Positions 12,222 to 25,091 are shown, counted from the stretch's first letter. The stretch: 64,000 nt of DNA from Anopheles merus (GCF_017562075.2 NC_054084.1:14150798-14214797); one strand, 5' to 3'. Notes: generated from the letters alone by a model not told the origin. Numbers and translations: made by a program.

Positions 12222-12421
12222 TCACTATCAGTTCCAGGCCCGACGCAGGTTGAGTCTCAGTTTCACGACAGGTACCGAGTTCAATGTCAGCTCTAGGAAC
12301 GGTATGAGATCAGTATCAATTTTGGAAATCCATATGGGTTCAGTATCAGTTCTGAGACCGGTATGGGTTTAGTATCCGTTACAAAACCCGTAGGAGTTTA
12401 TCGTCTGTTCCAGAAACCGAT
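12222..12421. repeat. Degenerate 30-bp minisatellite, about 7 units
   Basis: Variants of a unit containing TTCAGTATCAGTTC and an ACCGGTATGG-like half recur at about 12222, 12252, 12282, 12311, 12341, 12370 and 12400, a period close to 30. Units diverge strongly, so the array is old. It ends exactly at the target duplication of the hAT MITE at 12430. Confidence 0.7.
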
Positions 12422-12429
12422 GTTATAGG

Positions 12430-12642
12430 CAGGGACGGATTAAGCAGCACGCATACTAAGCGGCCGCTTAGGGCCCCGAGATCTCGAGAGACCCCGAGAA
12501 AATGAATCCACATCCCGCTCACAAGTAAATTTGCTTTGCCATCATTGTCTGGTTTAGAATTCCTAGTTTAACTTCTTGCTCGGTAGTTCAGAAAGTCCTG
12601 CATACGGGTGACCGCTTAGGACTTCCACTCATGACGCCACTG
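12430..12642. mobile_element. hAT-type MITE (213 bp) with perfect 8-bp TSD
   Basis: The element starts CAGGGACGGATTAAGC and ends GCGTCATGAG-type sequence reading ATGACGCCACTG. It is flanked on both sides by GTTATAGG (12422-12429 and 12643-12650). An exact 8-bp target duplication and CAG...CTG termini are the hallmarks of hAT transposons. No transposase is present. The terminal inverted repeats themselves are only loosely matched, so they have decayed, or the ends are asymmetric. Confidence 0.72.
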
Positions 12643-12819
12643 GTTATAGGTCAATAAATGCTTCGGCATTAGATCCTAAATAAGAATGTTTTTTTACCCA
12701 TGCACCTCAGAGACCTCTTCAAATATCTTGAACTTGCATAGCATAGCCCTGTAACTAGGCCAAATTAACCGTACTACTATCCTTATACTTTGCTTTCTGA
12801 GACAGTTTCCAACACTCGC

Positions 12820-12912
12820 GAGTTGTTTTTCAACAACACATCTCTCACAAACATATGAGAGCTGTTGAAAAACATCTCTCGAGTGTCGAATAATGCCCTT
12901 CACATTGGAAAC
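12820..12912. mobile_element. MITE family B remnant
   Basis: GAGCTGTTGAAAAACATC, a following GAATAA and GGAAACTGACT match the right half of the family B copy at 27180-27473. A mirror-image TTGTTTTTCAAC lies just upstream, so a hairpin is possible. The termini are lost and the remnant is short. Confidence 0.4.
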
Positions 12913-12954
12913 TGACTGCGAGGAAAACATAAGACCCAAACTATGCGTCTATTC

Positions 12955-13117
12955 CAGCAGTCGGCAAACTTTGCCAAATTCTACAAAAATGTTCGTAGCG
13001 TTTCACGTGAAGGGCCAAATTTTTAAACCAAGGGTGAAATATATGAACTGTTTAGAAACGTCATCTCGACATCAAAGAGCCGCATACGGGTCGCGAGCCG
13101 TAGTTTACCAATCGCTG
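12955..13117. mobile_element. hAT-type MITE (163 bp), 7/8 TSD
   Basis: The left end is CAGCAGTCGGCAAACT and the reverse complement of the right end is CAGCGATTGGTAAACT. It contains the GAGCCGCATACGGGTCGCGAGCCG palindromic theme in shortened form near its right end, typical of a widespread hAT MITE class. The flanks are GTCTATTC (12947-12954) and GTCTATCC (13118-13125), an 8-bp target duplication with one difference. It is non-coding and moderately diverged. Confidence 0.72.
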
Positions 13118-13152
13118 GTCTATCCAAAAGATACGTACTTGTAATGTTTACA

Positions 13153-13300
13153 GCTTCTTCTTTGGCTCAAACACCGTTGTTGGTCAAAGTCTGCCTGTAC
13201 CACTTGTGGGGACCCTTTTGCCATCTGGATCTGGACCCCCTTTTGCCATCTGGATTGAGTGCCTTTTGGATAGCTTTGCTATGGGTTTAATCCTTAAGAT
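13153..13300 (-). mobile_element. SINE200, 5'-truncated copy
   Basis: GGCTCAAACACCGTTGTTGG, TGCCTGTACCACTTGTGGGG and a CTTCTTCTT end match the 3' half of the full SINE at 30379-30586, in the same minus orientation. The tRNA-like 5' head with the B box is missing. An internal CCTTTTGCCATCTGGAT is duplicated in tandem. The right boundary is approximate. Confidence 0.7.
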
Positions 13301-14059
13301 GCGCTCCCGTCTAGGCTACAAGTAACGCATAGCCGCCGGAACCGGTTTACACACGCTCCTTTGCAGTGATGATGTGATCCCCATCGCTACACGGTACTCG
13401 GCTTGTAGGGGACCCTCTGTCTCTATCTCTAGGGGAGATTTAACCAATCACACGCGCAGCCGTGTCCTCGCAGCTTAATACCCTATCATCCCTGTTCCGA
13501 CCCGAAAGTCGATATCGAAATTGCACACGATTCGCAATCTAGCGAAATTAAAATTTCCATTATTAATACCACCGATTCCGTGCCCTGAGGGGTGAGACGG
13601 AGCTTGTGGACCCGTGAATCGGGCCAGAAGCTTTCCATCGCCCAATACCTCATCACGCTCGGGCGGCTTCCGCCGTACGCACACACTAGCCCACCTTCCT
13701 CCTCGATCCATTTTAATTATTAACTCACGAACCACAAACATTTCACCACACGAGATCGGACACACAAAGTTTCCACCGTAAAGTCAGGCTTTTCGAAACA
13801 CGGTTGCGAAGTATCGCTCTTGTGCCTCTTGTGAGTAAGGAAATTCACATGTTAATCTTCGCCTAGAAAGCTTCCCCTCCTTCCAATGCATTTCTATGTT
13901 ATGTCGTCCCTCAGCTTGATAATGCGCCCGGCGAGCACCGAGCTGTTACCGTTTCCGATAGCATGAAATACCAACGCGCAAGAACATGCCGCCACCTACA
14001 ATGCACAGCCAATTTTCTGTCCCATCCAATGGCTGAGCTGTTTGAGCATTACAGAGCTG

Positions 14060-14061
<2 letters not shown>

Positions 14062-14099
<38 letters not shown>
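14062..14099. repeat. (CA)n microsatellite
   Basis: Nineteen uninterrupted CA units. Confidence 0.97.
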
Positions 14100-14103
<4 letters not shown>

Positions 14104-15074
14104 ATACACACCCGACACGGACGATAATCTTTACGGCAAACATAAGCAACGGCGCAACGGATCCTATCGCCGCGGAACGCTATTTCGACCACCGTTCGTT
14201 GTTGCATTTCGGATATCGTCTCTGATTAGGCGGGCGCGATAATGTTATGGCCAAAACCATTTTTCCGGCCTCTCTCTCGGGCCGGAAGTGCTCGACTCTA
14301 TTCCGAGCCACGATGACACAGCCACGCACACCACCCTATAAGCCCACCAATCCTGCCTGCGTATTGTTGCAGCAGTCTTTTGTGGCATAAAAGGGGGAGT
14401 GTTGTTTCTGGGCATGATTTTTTGGCAGACAGACACCCAAAACCGGCCCCCCCCCCCCCGCCAGAAAAACCTTCTACACCGGGAGGTCTGTAATTTTCAC
14501 CCACCTCCCCCACAGCAACCTTCTCGAAAATGCGCACTCGGTGTACCGCATTTGGGGGCGCGCGCACGCTGCTGCGGTGAAGATAAGCCGTCGGATTTTG
14601 GATTTCATCCGCTTATCAACCGGTGCACAGGCCGGAGTTCCGAAAGGATAGATGCGTGTGTGTATGGGTGTGTGTGTGTATATGCCAAAATGTCCAATTC
14701 CAATACACATCGTTTTACCCGTGCCCGGGGGTACTGTACCCCTCCATCCGACTCCTGGAATGGAGATATTTCATGCTTCGTGCACAACGAAACTCTAACA
14801 AGCCACTCTAAACCCACACACCAGACTCACAACGAGGAGTGTGGTTTTCGGCCGAACATTTCGATCTACGATACCGGTACGTGCGCTATGCTGCACGTAT
14901 GTGTGCGTTCGTACGTGTTTAGGGCGGGCACTGTAGGGGCAGCAAACACTCGCAGAACAATGGTGCGGTTGGTGTACCCACCGGTATCTGTTCATCTAAA
15001 TAGGTGCATCAGCAAATTTCACGTTACTTGTCACCAGCGCTCGTTATTGCGACGACGCTGTCATCCGACGCTGG

Positions 15075-15099
15075 GTGTGTGTGTGTGTGTGTGTGTGTG
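15075..15099. repeat. (GT)n microsatellite
   Basis: About twelve GT units, followed by GAGTGTATGG. Confidence 0.95.
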
Positions 15100-15460
15100 A
15101 GTGTATGGGTGTCCGCCCAACGACAAGAGCGCTTGAAAAGTACTTTCCGGTGGAGGTAAACGATACTGAAGCACAGGAGCACAATGGGATAGTTTGTCCA
15201 GTGTGATTTGTTTTACCACGACACGGGAATCCTTCAGTTTATCGGTTCTCGTTGAGAGTAAATTAAGTTTTAAATGGATGTACTAGGGTAGTTAAACATG
15301 AGAGCATTTTTGAAACAGAGTTTTCATCTCTTTTCACTATGACTTTGTAGAAATAGTTTCATACATACATATTTAGATGAAGTTTATATCAATTTCCCAA
15401 ATAAATAAATTTTAATTAATAAATCCGAAACAAAAATGATAATGCAATATTTCAATATAT

Positions 15461-16435
15461 AGGGCGAAGACGGACAATGCAGATAACATGGACACTTCTC
15501 AAAAATACATTTCTAAAAGTAATTATCGAATTATTCAACAATCCGACCAAAACATGAATTTCCTATCGTGCGCACCCTAGGATTTAATTTAATCGGGATC
15601 CTTTGTGTCTTAAGTCTTAGCTCTATAATTTGCACAGGTTTACATTTTCGGCAGTTTTTTGAAGTGAATGAGATGTCGAGATTGTTTAGCTAAAACCTGG
15701 TCATGTTCCACTTAAGTTTTTTAAGTGGTTTAAGCTCCCTGACACTAAAGTGGGAAAGACAACCCCTTTATCGTAAGGACATTTATGGACATCATTTATT
15801 TATTTATTTTCCGTCTGATAACAATTGGCGATGAACGGATGGGATCAAATACCTTAAGTAAAGCTATTCGAAAGACATAAACTATTCAGCAACTAGAGAA
15901 AGGGCAACATAGAAGCCATGCGTCATGGTACTACTCGCTCGACGCTGATGAGGTACTTCACAAACCCCAATAGATCTCTCCACAATTTGGACAACTTTTA
16001 TCAACAAAAAGAAGAGACATTTGTAAGACATCGATCAGGAATCAATGAGCGATACTATGAGATTACTTGGTGGAAAACATGGTTAGACCTATTGACAAGT
16101 CCATCAAACATGGACTGGGGTCGCGGACTATTCGTGGAGTAATGTCCTAAAATCGGAGTTCAAAATTGCGTCATCTGTTAGTGTCCGTAATTTCAATAAT
16201 GCCTAAGATTCTGCATTCTACGATATGTTAGCAGCGACGATTACAATTTCACAGCTAAATCAACCGTCGTTGCAATTATCCAAGAACTGGTTTATGCACG
16301 TACTAGGACGTGGAAAGCAAAAGGATATGTTAAAATACCGTAAACCACTTCAATTTCTTACGTTTTCTACAGGTATCCTTCTTACCATTCATAGTGTCCA
16401 TCATTCCCATATCAAGTGTCCGTCTTACCAGAGCA
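15461..16435. mobile_element. Decayed DNA transposon, about 970 bp, possibly pogo-like
   Basis: The left end contains AAGACGGACA and the inverted right end the same ten bases (GGTAAGACGGACAC). A TGGACACT motif lies about 20-30 bases inside each. The exact ends and target duplication are unclear; TA precedes the left side. On the plus strand around 15890-15960 a frame reads LEKGNIEAMRHGTTRSTL, reminiscent of the N-terminal helix-turn-helix of pogo/psq-type transposases, followed by further open sequence to 16142. The coding remnant is short and the family call is tentative. An unrelated MITE is the main alternative. Confidence 0.35.
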
Positions 16436-19400
16436 TTTGAAAACTGCACTAACTTTAATCAATGAGAAAAACAAACTAAAAATCAATAGATACTTTAAAG
16501 TATAAACACATTTTCTGATAAAACATGAGTGTAAGATAAGGTATGCACATTTTTATGGTAGCTGTATTTTTACATACTTGGATTTTTAACATTTTCCTTA
16601 ATATGCCCGACGTTACCTACCTTCTCGTAAAAGTCCATCTCAATTATACTTTGGAAATATTTAAGCGAGTGTTGAGAAATGTATTAACAATTTTTGTTTC
16701 GTCCTGCACAAACGCAGAAAACTACTTCGTTCAAAACTTTTTGAGCATCGAACAAAGTTTGGGAAACATTTTGGATTTGTTGCTGAAACCATAATTACAA
16801 AATCAACTCCAAGCAAATACTTTGGCATCAATCGATTACTCAAAATTACTCGAAACCTAACCTAACACGATGTGATAAACTGTAAAGTTTTAATTTATTG
16901 CAGACATGGAAGTAGCAAAGTCACAAGGAAAGACAATGGAAATAAATTAAAACAATTGTTGGAACTTTTTAGAGCTATGTATCAAATTCGATGCAACAAG
17001 CTATAGCTGAATTTAGTACAGTTTTTAAGCCAAGCGCATTTTTCTATTGCATTCAAAAGAATGATTTCCAAAAAATCGAGCGTGGTCTTGCTACCTCTAA
17101 ACACCACTTTAAGGTGAAAAAGCAGCTCAATAATGTAACGATCTCAAGTGAATTTGCTACCAGATATATCTAGATATAAAGTTTGCATAAAACGTTGTAT
17201 TGAGATGAAATAATTTACACATCGAATGGAATTTCGAATTGTCCATGGTCCGAATTGTATCCAGGTACGCTGTTTATGCTTTAAATTCCAACTTGCAGTG
17301 CAAGAATCCAAACTTTGCCCATCCTTTTCGTAAGGACCTACGGATAATCAACAGGATAATACAATGGTGCGACAAATGTGATGCATTTCTCAGAAGAATG
17401 ATTAATATTCATCCACAGAGAATGTCAACTGTATTTAACTATTGATTGTCAATTATTTAATTATGTTTATCTCGTCCACAGGAGGAGGATTGTTTGTGCA
17501 TTTCTTTGTGTTGTGTTGAGCTGCAGATAAAATTACGTGGCTGTTCTTATTACCATTTAGTAGAACTAGTACACCATTTGGATCCATCAATTCAAGATTA
17601 TTAACAACACCATGCATGATCAAATAGTGTTTGTATCACCAAGACATACAAAAAAATCTACCCCCAGCAAAATCAACTTCCAGATAAAAATTAATGCCTA
17701 CACCATACTACAGGATCGATCGATTGCACTGGACATAAAACGTGTTCCTCCATCGATCAAAGGATGTTTTCCACTTTAAACGTAACCAACCGATTGAAAC
17801 ATTGATACCCGTAACCGGCTCACCCATTTACAGCAGCCCAAGCAATACTCTCGGCTTACACGGGGCAAGTGTTGAGGCAAAGCACCAGCAAAGCAGGACA
17901 GAAAAAGCAGAAACGCCACCGACAGCCAGGATATCAAACGCACCCGAGAGCACTTGGAAAATGGGAAATGGAAAGAAACGAGAACAAAACCCGCCCCCCG
18001 TTGCAGCTCGTAAAGAGGAAAACGTGTCCGCAGACACAGCATTAATCTGCAACCGACAGAGCAACTAACGGGCAAGGCGGGGAATGCTGCAGTGGCACGA
18101 AAAGGAAAGCGTTTGAAAAAGGGAGAAGAAGGGAGAGAGAGAAAAAACACTTACACCAAACCAAAAAGTAGGCCACCTCCCGGAGGGCGACGACCTTTTT
18201 TTTTCCACGAATGAAATATGCATTACACCCATCTTCTCCTACGTACACCACCATGGCCCAACCCTGTGCCACCTCCCGACACTAGCACGGAACTCGTTAT
18301 GTTCCATTTTCTTTTTTAACGCCCCGTCCATCCACTCTCTCCGCTCTGCTCGTTCTGGTCGTTAATGAGAAACTTTTCCTATCTCACGATCCTCCTGCAG
18401 CCGGAAAGGCTGATGCTGTTGACCGGTGGTACCGACCAGACCTGCCACCTCTTCTGAGTGGCTCTCGTGAAGGGAGGAGGGAAGGTGGAGTGATGTGTGT
18501 TTTTTTCTTGTTCGTCTACCATCGTCCTAGTGGCTCGACCGTTTGAGCGAACACTTCAAGCCGAGTGGAAACGACACGGCGCGCACATGATCTACGGCCG
18601 CCGTCAAGACAACATATTGCACCCAAACACCATGCAGCAGCAGCACAAACACACATAGCACCCAACAGATCCTGGCAGCGCCGAGACATCCTTGTGTGTA
18701 TGCCCGACAATCGCGAATCGCATTTTCCGGCTCGATAGCTTTGATAACACACGCCGCCGAAGCGTAAATAGAACCTGGTGGTGCGCTTGACAGGTCGTCG
18801 CGACGGCCAAACGGGATTGCTTTTCGATTTCTTTTCCCACACTATGAGGACACACAGGAGAATGGTTTATCCTGTACCCGTTTACTGTTGCCCTTTGGAT
18901 GAGGCCGTATCCATGGGCGTACCGTGTGTTTGGTGCCACCGGGACCGGATGGTACTGAGATGCTAATCTCGGTACACTTCACTGACCGGGTGAATGGTTC
19001 CGTTCGGGTGTTTTGGTTCGCTCGCTCGTTTCGCAAAACGCACAGCAAACCGGTGGCGAACGGACAATCGTGCATCGTGCTCAATCTGCACCACAAACGC
19101 GATCCGCCGGCCCTCGTTAGCGAAACACACAGCGCACAGCGCGAAAAGGATAACGGGAGATAACCGGACTTCGGGCCCCGCATTCAAAGGAGCACGCAGC
19201 CACACCGATGTGTGTTTTTGCGTCTCCGCGTTGTGTCCGTCTGTGTAGCAGAGTGGGTTTGTGCTTTTATCAGCCACCAGGAATCCTTTCCCCTTGGGTA
19301 CACCAGACCAGATTTTCCCGACCAAAACACGTCACACCGCATGGGTAGTGGTGAGTGCGTGAATGGACAAGAAATGAACAGCAGCAGCCAAAGATCGAAA

Positions 19401-20100
19401 ACACCATTAATGAAATTAACCTTCATTTATCATCTTTTTCACGAATGTCTCACACTTTTTCCCCTTTTGCTGGATCATCCTTAGTGATGATTTTCTTCTT
19501 TTTTTTTGTGGGAAAAGCGGAAAACGATGACGATGCTCCTCATCGGAGAAGGGACCCATCATCATCGTCTTCATCATGGTGGAGCAGCCACAGCAGCCAC
19601 AGCAGCAGATCGATATAAAAATGGAAAGCATTACAATGCAACTTTCTGGCCGTGCTGGCTACGTTAAAGCTGTATCGATTGAAAAAAGCTCTTTCCACCA
19701 GTATTCAACGCAGTACACACTCCAAAAGAATAAGGTACCGTTATGTTATTTTATTTTTAATTTAATTCAAGAGCACAACACCCATTAATACAACTCTTTG
19801 AATTGGTAGACAAATCCATATGACCTGTACGGGCTTCTGAGTTCAACAGTATTTTTTTTATGCCTCTCATCATGTTTCTGGAAATGACCAAGAACCTATC
19901 AACTGCCTTGAAAACCAATCTCGTGCCTCTTCCGGTCTTGGGACTGTTGCCGGAGCTATTCTAATTGCTGGTCTGACATCAAACTTATCTTGGCTTGGCC
20001 TGCACATCAATGCCTGAACTGATGCCTTACATTTCCAAGTTGTAGAACTAATACTACAGTTTTCTCTTTCTGGGGAATTACTGCAACTGTATCTTCCCTG
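16436..20100. other. Unique non-coding DNA
   Basis: AT-rich to 17.7 kb, then GC-rich to 19.6 kb, with TTCTTCTTTTTT and CAG/CAT trinucleotide stretches near 19490-19610. Short open frames carry no recognisable domain. Confidence 0.5.
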
Positions 20101-21164
20101 ATAGTACAATTGGAGCAACAACCTGCCGGCGCCAAAGTGTTTGAGCTCCTCATCTATGAACCTATGGATAGAATCTGCCAGCAAATACATCTGCAACAAT
20201 CCACACGGATTCATGCCCAAGAGATCAACTACTACAAAGCTGATGCAATGCAGCTGTTATAAGTCGATTGATGATGGTGTGCAAGTTGATGCCATTTACA
20301 CGGACATTAGGGCGGCTTTTGATAGCGTGTCCCGTGTAGCATTCTTCTGGCAAAACTTGATAGACTCGGATTACCACCGCCTATGGTAAAGTGCAACCTA
20401 GGTCCTTTGTTGTTCCTGCTCTACATAAATGACTTGTGCACTGGGTACTCCCGGATAGTAGTTGCCTACTCTACCGCAGATGATGCTCTAAAATCCATCG
20501 TCAAATCCGTGAGCAAGAGGACCATCTTCGACTGCAAGCCACCCTTGTTCCTGAGTTTGTCTCCTGGTAATGCCCAAAGCGTCTGCATCGATAAATGCGC
20601 CATCTTAATCTCATTCAGCCGGTCAAGAGCTCCAGCGCTCTTTAATTATGCGCTTGACGGTCAGAACCTTGAAAGAGTGTACTGTGTCAAGGATTTAGAA
20701 GCCCACCTAGATGTATACCCTGTACCTAAACTCTCCTCCGAGGAACAGATTTACCAAGTAGTCGCTAGTTCCAATTGGTTACTTGATTTGGTCATAAAAC
20801 TGGCGCGCGAGCGTCGTGATCCAAGGTGTTTCACTGACACTGTGCCCTCATCAGACCGCTGCTGGAATACGCTAGCATTGTTTCGTGGCCGCATTTACTC
20901 GAGCGGCTAGAGTCTATCCAACAGAAGGCAACGCGCTTCGCCCTCCGTAACTGGTCGCATCGTCTCGACTACAGCACTAGGTGTTTGCTGCTTGGGATCC
21001 CGCTCCTCGCTAAACGTGTTGAGCACGCCAGGCTGGCATTGTTCATCGGAATCTTAAACCAAACCAAAACGCGAAACCATCGACTGTCCCGAGCGGTCGA
21101 CATTCTACAAAATCTACAAGCTAACAAGGATTTATCGCTTTGCTTCATATCAGAACTGCTGTGA
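20101..21164 (+). pseudogene. Jockey/CR1-like non-LTR reverse transcriptase, decayed
   Basis: Fragments of one reverse transcriptase are spread over three frames. AGAKVFELLIY is followed in another frame by HGFMPKRSTTTKLMQ and VDAIYTDIRAAFDSV. After a deletion of roughly 40-60 codons at about 20390 comes NLGPLLFLLYINDL, then a damaged catalytic block reading YSTADDA, then YALDGQNLERVYCVKDL and RERRDPRC. A +1 frameshift near 20847 leads to LIRPLLEYASIV and ESIQQKATRFALRNW, and the frame ends at TGA 21162-21164. The order matches LINE reverse transcriptase plus thumb/C-terminal region. No endonuclease or ORF1 is recognisable upstream. Frameshifts and deletions make it inactive. The clade is uncertain (Jockey, CR1 or a related group). 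Confidence 0.8.
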
Positions 21165-22014
21165 ATTTCCTTCGATCAATTACATTCACATAACGGTTTT
21201 AGAATACAATATATATAAAACCAGATGAGCTTTCAACTCCTTGTCAAGAAAAACTTAATTCAAAATTAATTGAGAGAATTCGGGGAAGCTGTTTCCGTAT
21301 TTTCAAAAAAAGCAAAGTAACTTCATTGTATCAAGCAAAATTCGATCTGTTTGCATGATGATTTGTGCCTTTACATTAACAGCATAACAACAATCATTAC
21401 ACAATCGTAAAACCATTTCATTCCTTTGCATCTTACTCTCAAATAATGACGCCTCCTTCCGTGACAAATGATTGTACTACCAGCTTAACGAACTGGATAT
21501 TGGATTTCATTCCAGCGAAAGGTCGTTCAATGTGTGTCGCTCAAGCTATTCTTACGCAAAGGTGACACAAATGGTAACACTATAGCATCCTGCAAACATG
21601 TCGCACACAAAGGGTTACATCAGCCTCGAGTTAACATTTCATGCGAAAAAGAAAGCTGAAACATTTGCAAACCTTTGCTATGACGGTATGGATTGGTGGT
21701 GGTTATCATGTGACAAAGATTCACAAAATTTGAAGAACGTATTCAAACAGCACGCACACTTCAAACACTCCAAACACTTGCACTGACACTCATTGTATCT
21801 CATCAAAAGCAAAAGACAAACCTCAAAGCAATATTTCTAAAATCAATCAACGAATCAACGAATGAACAATATTTGCATGCTGCGTGCTGTATTCGCCTCA
21901 TTGTATCCGTACATTAAATATACACCGTAAAACAAATATTTAAACCCTCTCGAAAAAGTATATCAACATTATGTGAAAGCTGTGTCTACTCGGCCGCAGT
22001 GAAGTTCCACTTAC

Positions 22015-22038
22015 CCGCGCCACGCCTCTAGGGCAGCA
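22015..22038 (-). other. Candidate 24-nt microexon
   Basis: On the minus strand a long polypyrimidine tract, CTTTTTTTCCTTTCTTCTCAAG (AG at 22039-22040, tract given in part), is followed by 24 bases and a consensus GG|GTAAGTGG donor (22009-22014). The block is open in frame 0 (CCPRGVAR) and +1 (AALEAWR). Both splice signals are strong by eye and the length is a multiple of three. No gene context can be confirmed. Confidence 0.3.
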
Positions 22039-22949
22039 CTTGAGAAGAAAGGAAAAAAAGGATTGTGCAAATAAACAAACGCATCATTTCCCCCTAGCTA
22101 TCACACACCGGGCAGCTGGGACCACCAATTTTGCCATTTCCCATTAAGCTGACACAACGCGCGGCGGCTGTGCGCTACACGCTCAACCCCATTCACGGCA
22201 GGCAGCAATGATGATATATCCCAGCGAACCGGGCCCAACCAACCCAGAGCCCATCCCATCCCGGGCGCCAGATTTTCGACGCTCTCCGCATCTCGTCAAC
22301 AACCGCCATTTGCATGTGCTGTGCCCACAGCTAACCACCTCCCGCCATGGCAGAGCCTTCTAAAACAACACCCCAGAGGGGAATCATTGCAAGACGACCC
22401 GCCGCTCCGCAACCGAAAGCTCGGGATGGTTCAAAATGTTGTAATTTAACTTTCGTCCAACGCGGCCTGCCAGACCCCGGGGGGGAAAGAGTCGAACCTG
22501 GGTTTGGGGCAAGCTTCCCATCGCAGATCGCAGTTATTGATCCACTCAACACACAAACACAAACACACGCCATTCACTGTAATGGGGAAAGCGGCACAAG
22601 CACGTAAACAAACCATATCTCGAACTTGAGCCACCTCCCTTCTCGAAAAGTTCGTCATTCAGCAGCAGCAGCAGCAAAAGTCAGCAGTTTCCCAACCGAC
22701 TCCATTGTGTGTGCTAGGCGATCAATGGGGCAAACCCCGAGGTTGCCCGAAAAAACGGCGGAATTTTCTCACTCGCCGGGGAGGAGTGGGAGGGGGATTT
22801 GGCCGGGTGATGGGTACTTCCCGGCGCCATTTAGAAAAGCCCATTCTCGGAAGCGAACGATGAGAATTTTATTGCCGTTCTGCGTTTGCCCTAAAACAGC
22901 CAGGCTGGGACCGGTTGCTGTTTCTAACTCCTGTTTATGTGTCTGTATC

Positions 22950-22950
<1 letters not shown>

Positions 22951-22986
<36 letters not shown>
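22951..22986. repeat. (GT)18 microsatellite plus T run
   Basis: Eighteen GT units run straight into a T9 tract. Confidence 0.97.
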
Positions 22987-22989
<3 letters not shown>

Positions 22990-24449
22990 TTTTTACTTTT
23001 TTATCAACTCTCGCAACCGGGGCCATGTCCCCCTTCCCACGCCACTGAAAGTTTTATCATCTCGCCCCACAAGGCTCCAAACCGTGCAACCGTTCCCATT
23101 CCCAACACACACACAACCTTGCGGCAGAAGTGAGCTTTCGAACCCGTCGAAATGGTGAAATAAATCGTTTTTTTTTTTTTGCTCTACTATTCACTCCCTT
23201 GCTATGCGGTTTTCATTTGCTTTCTTGTTTTGCGTCCTTTCATTCGCCGAGAGCCGGAAAGAACGTCGCCTTCCGTTGCGCGCACCCACCGAATGGACGT
23301 CCGTCTTTCCCGTCTTCTGGCTGGCAGTCGGCGCATTTGGCAAACGGCAAACGACTTTTTGACCGGCAAAGCGCCAGTAGGCCCCGCTCCGACCGCTCCC
23401 AGATTGGTAGTAAAATTAAATGACCGAATGAAACATTTCGGTCTTTATCCTGCTCTATAGATTTCATTCCAGTCGGTCGGTGGCGGCATGGCAGCCCTGA
23501 GCTTTTCCCACGGGAACCATAATGGCGAGAGTGAAAGTCGGTTCGGCAAATGGGAAAGCTAATTCTAAGAAAACGATACAAATATAAATGTTACGAAGCA
23601 TGTTTGGATGGGTGAGTATGTGTGAGCGTGTGTGTGTTATGAACTAATTTTCAATACTGGCGAGTAGAACCCATAAAGAACCAAAAATGGAGGTCGTACA
23701 AGCGATTTACACGAGATAAAATAAGAAAGAGGTTGCTCCTAGGTTGAAGACTTGAAACTGGAAATAAATAAATAAATAAATAAACCACTAAAAGTGATTT
23801 GTCGAGACGATCCCTAACAATGTTCAGTAAACATATCGCTTTAATTCAATGTAGTCAGTTAGTGAACAAAAACTGAATATTAAATACCAAATGAAAGCAG
23901 ATTTTATAAACCACTATTTGTCCGTAACACCCTTAAAACCCATCTGCAAATAATGCTCGGTGAGCTATTTCACTCACAACCCACCCAACTCATAAACCAT
24001 TCCCTCCCAACAACATATTGCGTCACAAAAATGCTCGAAGCTTTGTGCCATCCAAAACAAAATAAAAAATAAAAATAAAGTCAACTCAACAAATTCAACC
24101 AAATCCCAGTCCCGTGACGGCATCAGATCTGACAACGTACGCCATTTGCCACGCCAGCATTCATCACGCACCGCTGGCCCGTACAAAGACACACACACAC
24201 TTGTCGCCGTGCATGTGCGTTTCAAGAGCGTTTAGCACATTAATCCTGTGAAAAAGTCATTTTATGCACCTGCAGCATTAGCAGCGATGATGACCCCCGC
24301 CAGCCCCCTCCCCGGTCTTGTCATCTGTCATCCGTTGCGTGCTGAGCACTGATAATGGACGCGAAGCAGCATGGGGGGGTGGTGTTGTTTCGGGTTGCGG
24401 TGCGTGTACCATAAATCACGAGGTCATAAATTGCCACCAGCAAACGACA

Positions 24450-24470
24450 CAGCAGCAGCAGCAGCAGCAG
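24450..24470. repeat. (CAG)7 trinucleotide repeat
   Basis: Seven CAG units in anonymous DNA; not within a recognisable gene. Confidence 0.95.
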
Positions 24471-25068
24471 GGAATGGGACCCAAATGTGACGTATGCTCG
24501 TGGTGCTGAATGCTACGCTTACTCCATAGCCACAGCCGCCGTTTGGCCATCCTACCACAAAGCCCCAAAAAAGAAGCGGTATGCTCTTTGTAGTGCAGAA
24601 AGTGTTGGCGGTGGCTTAGAAAGCTAACCCATTTGCAAAGTATACTGCCTGACAAATAAAAGCTAAAGCCAAACGACGATGTAAAGAAAATAACCAGCAA
24701 CCAATCGATTTTATCAACTCTTAATTTAGCTAAAAGGCATAAAAATGTAAGCCCTATTCCCTGTGGTCCACCGATATACATTTCATTGCAAACTCTCATT
24801 TGCATAAACACAACTCTCATAAACCACACCGAAAACCGCAACGACGTCTTATTTAATCCATACTGCCCCCGTCCAAGAGCGGCCCACTCTTTCGACAACA
24901 CTTTTGCCTGGCCACATGTGGCCAACAACCGAACAACCGAATGGTTATTTCATGACTTATATGTGTACGCTTCGAATTCGACACAGGTCCTTGTCCCTTG
25001 TCGTGTATCTTCCTCGTGGTCGACTGTAAGATGGGGCTTTCATTATGAAGAACATGCCATCTAGAAGA

Positions 25069-25091
25069 ACACACACACACACACACACACA
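25069..25091. repeat. (CA)n microsatellite
   Basis: About eleven CA units. Confidence 0.95.

Larger units (their letters stand above)
13301..15460. other. Non-coding DNA with CA/GT microsatellites
   Basis: GC-rich to 15.2 kb, then AT-rich. A long open frame at 14399-15100 is built from poly-C, GT runs and no recognisable domain, so I do not call it a gene. Otherwise only simple repeats are visible. Confidence 0.5.

Noticed and set aside
14399..15100. Open frame of 233 codons on the plus strand
   Set aside because: It runs through poly-C and GT tracts, gives a low-complexity peptide and lacks any domain or convincing start context.
22440..22560. Minus-strand GGTTCGACTC resembling a tRNA B box
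   Set aside because: No matching A box or cloverleaf arms upstream.
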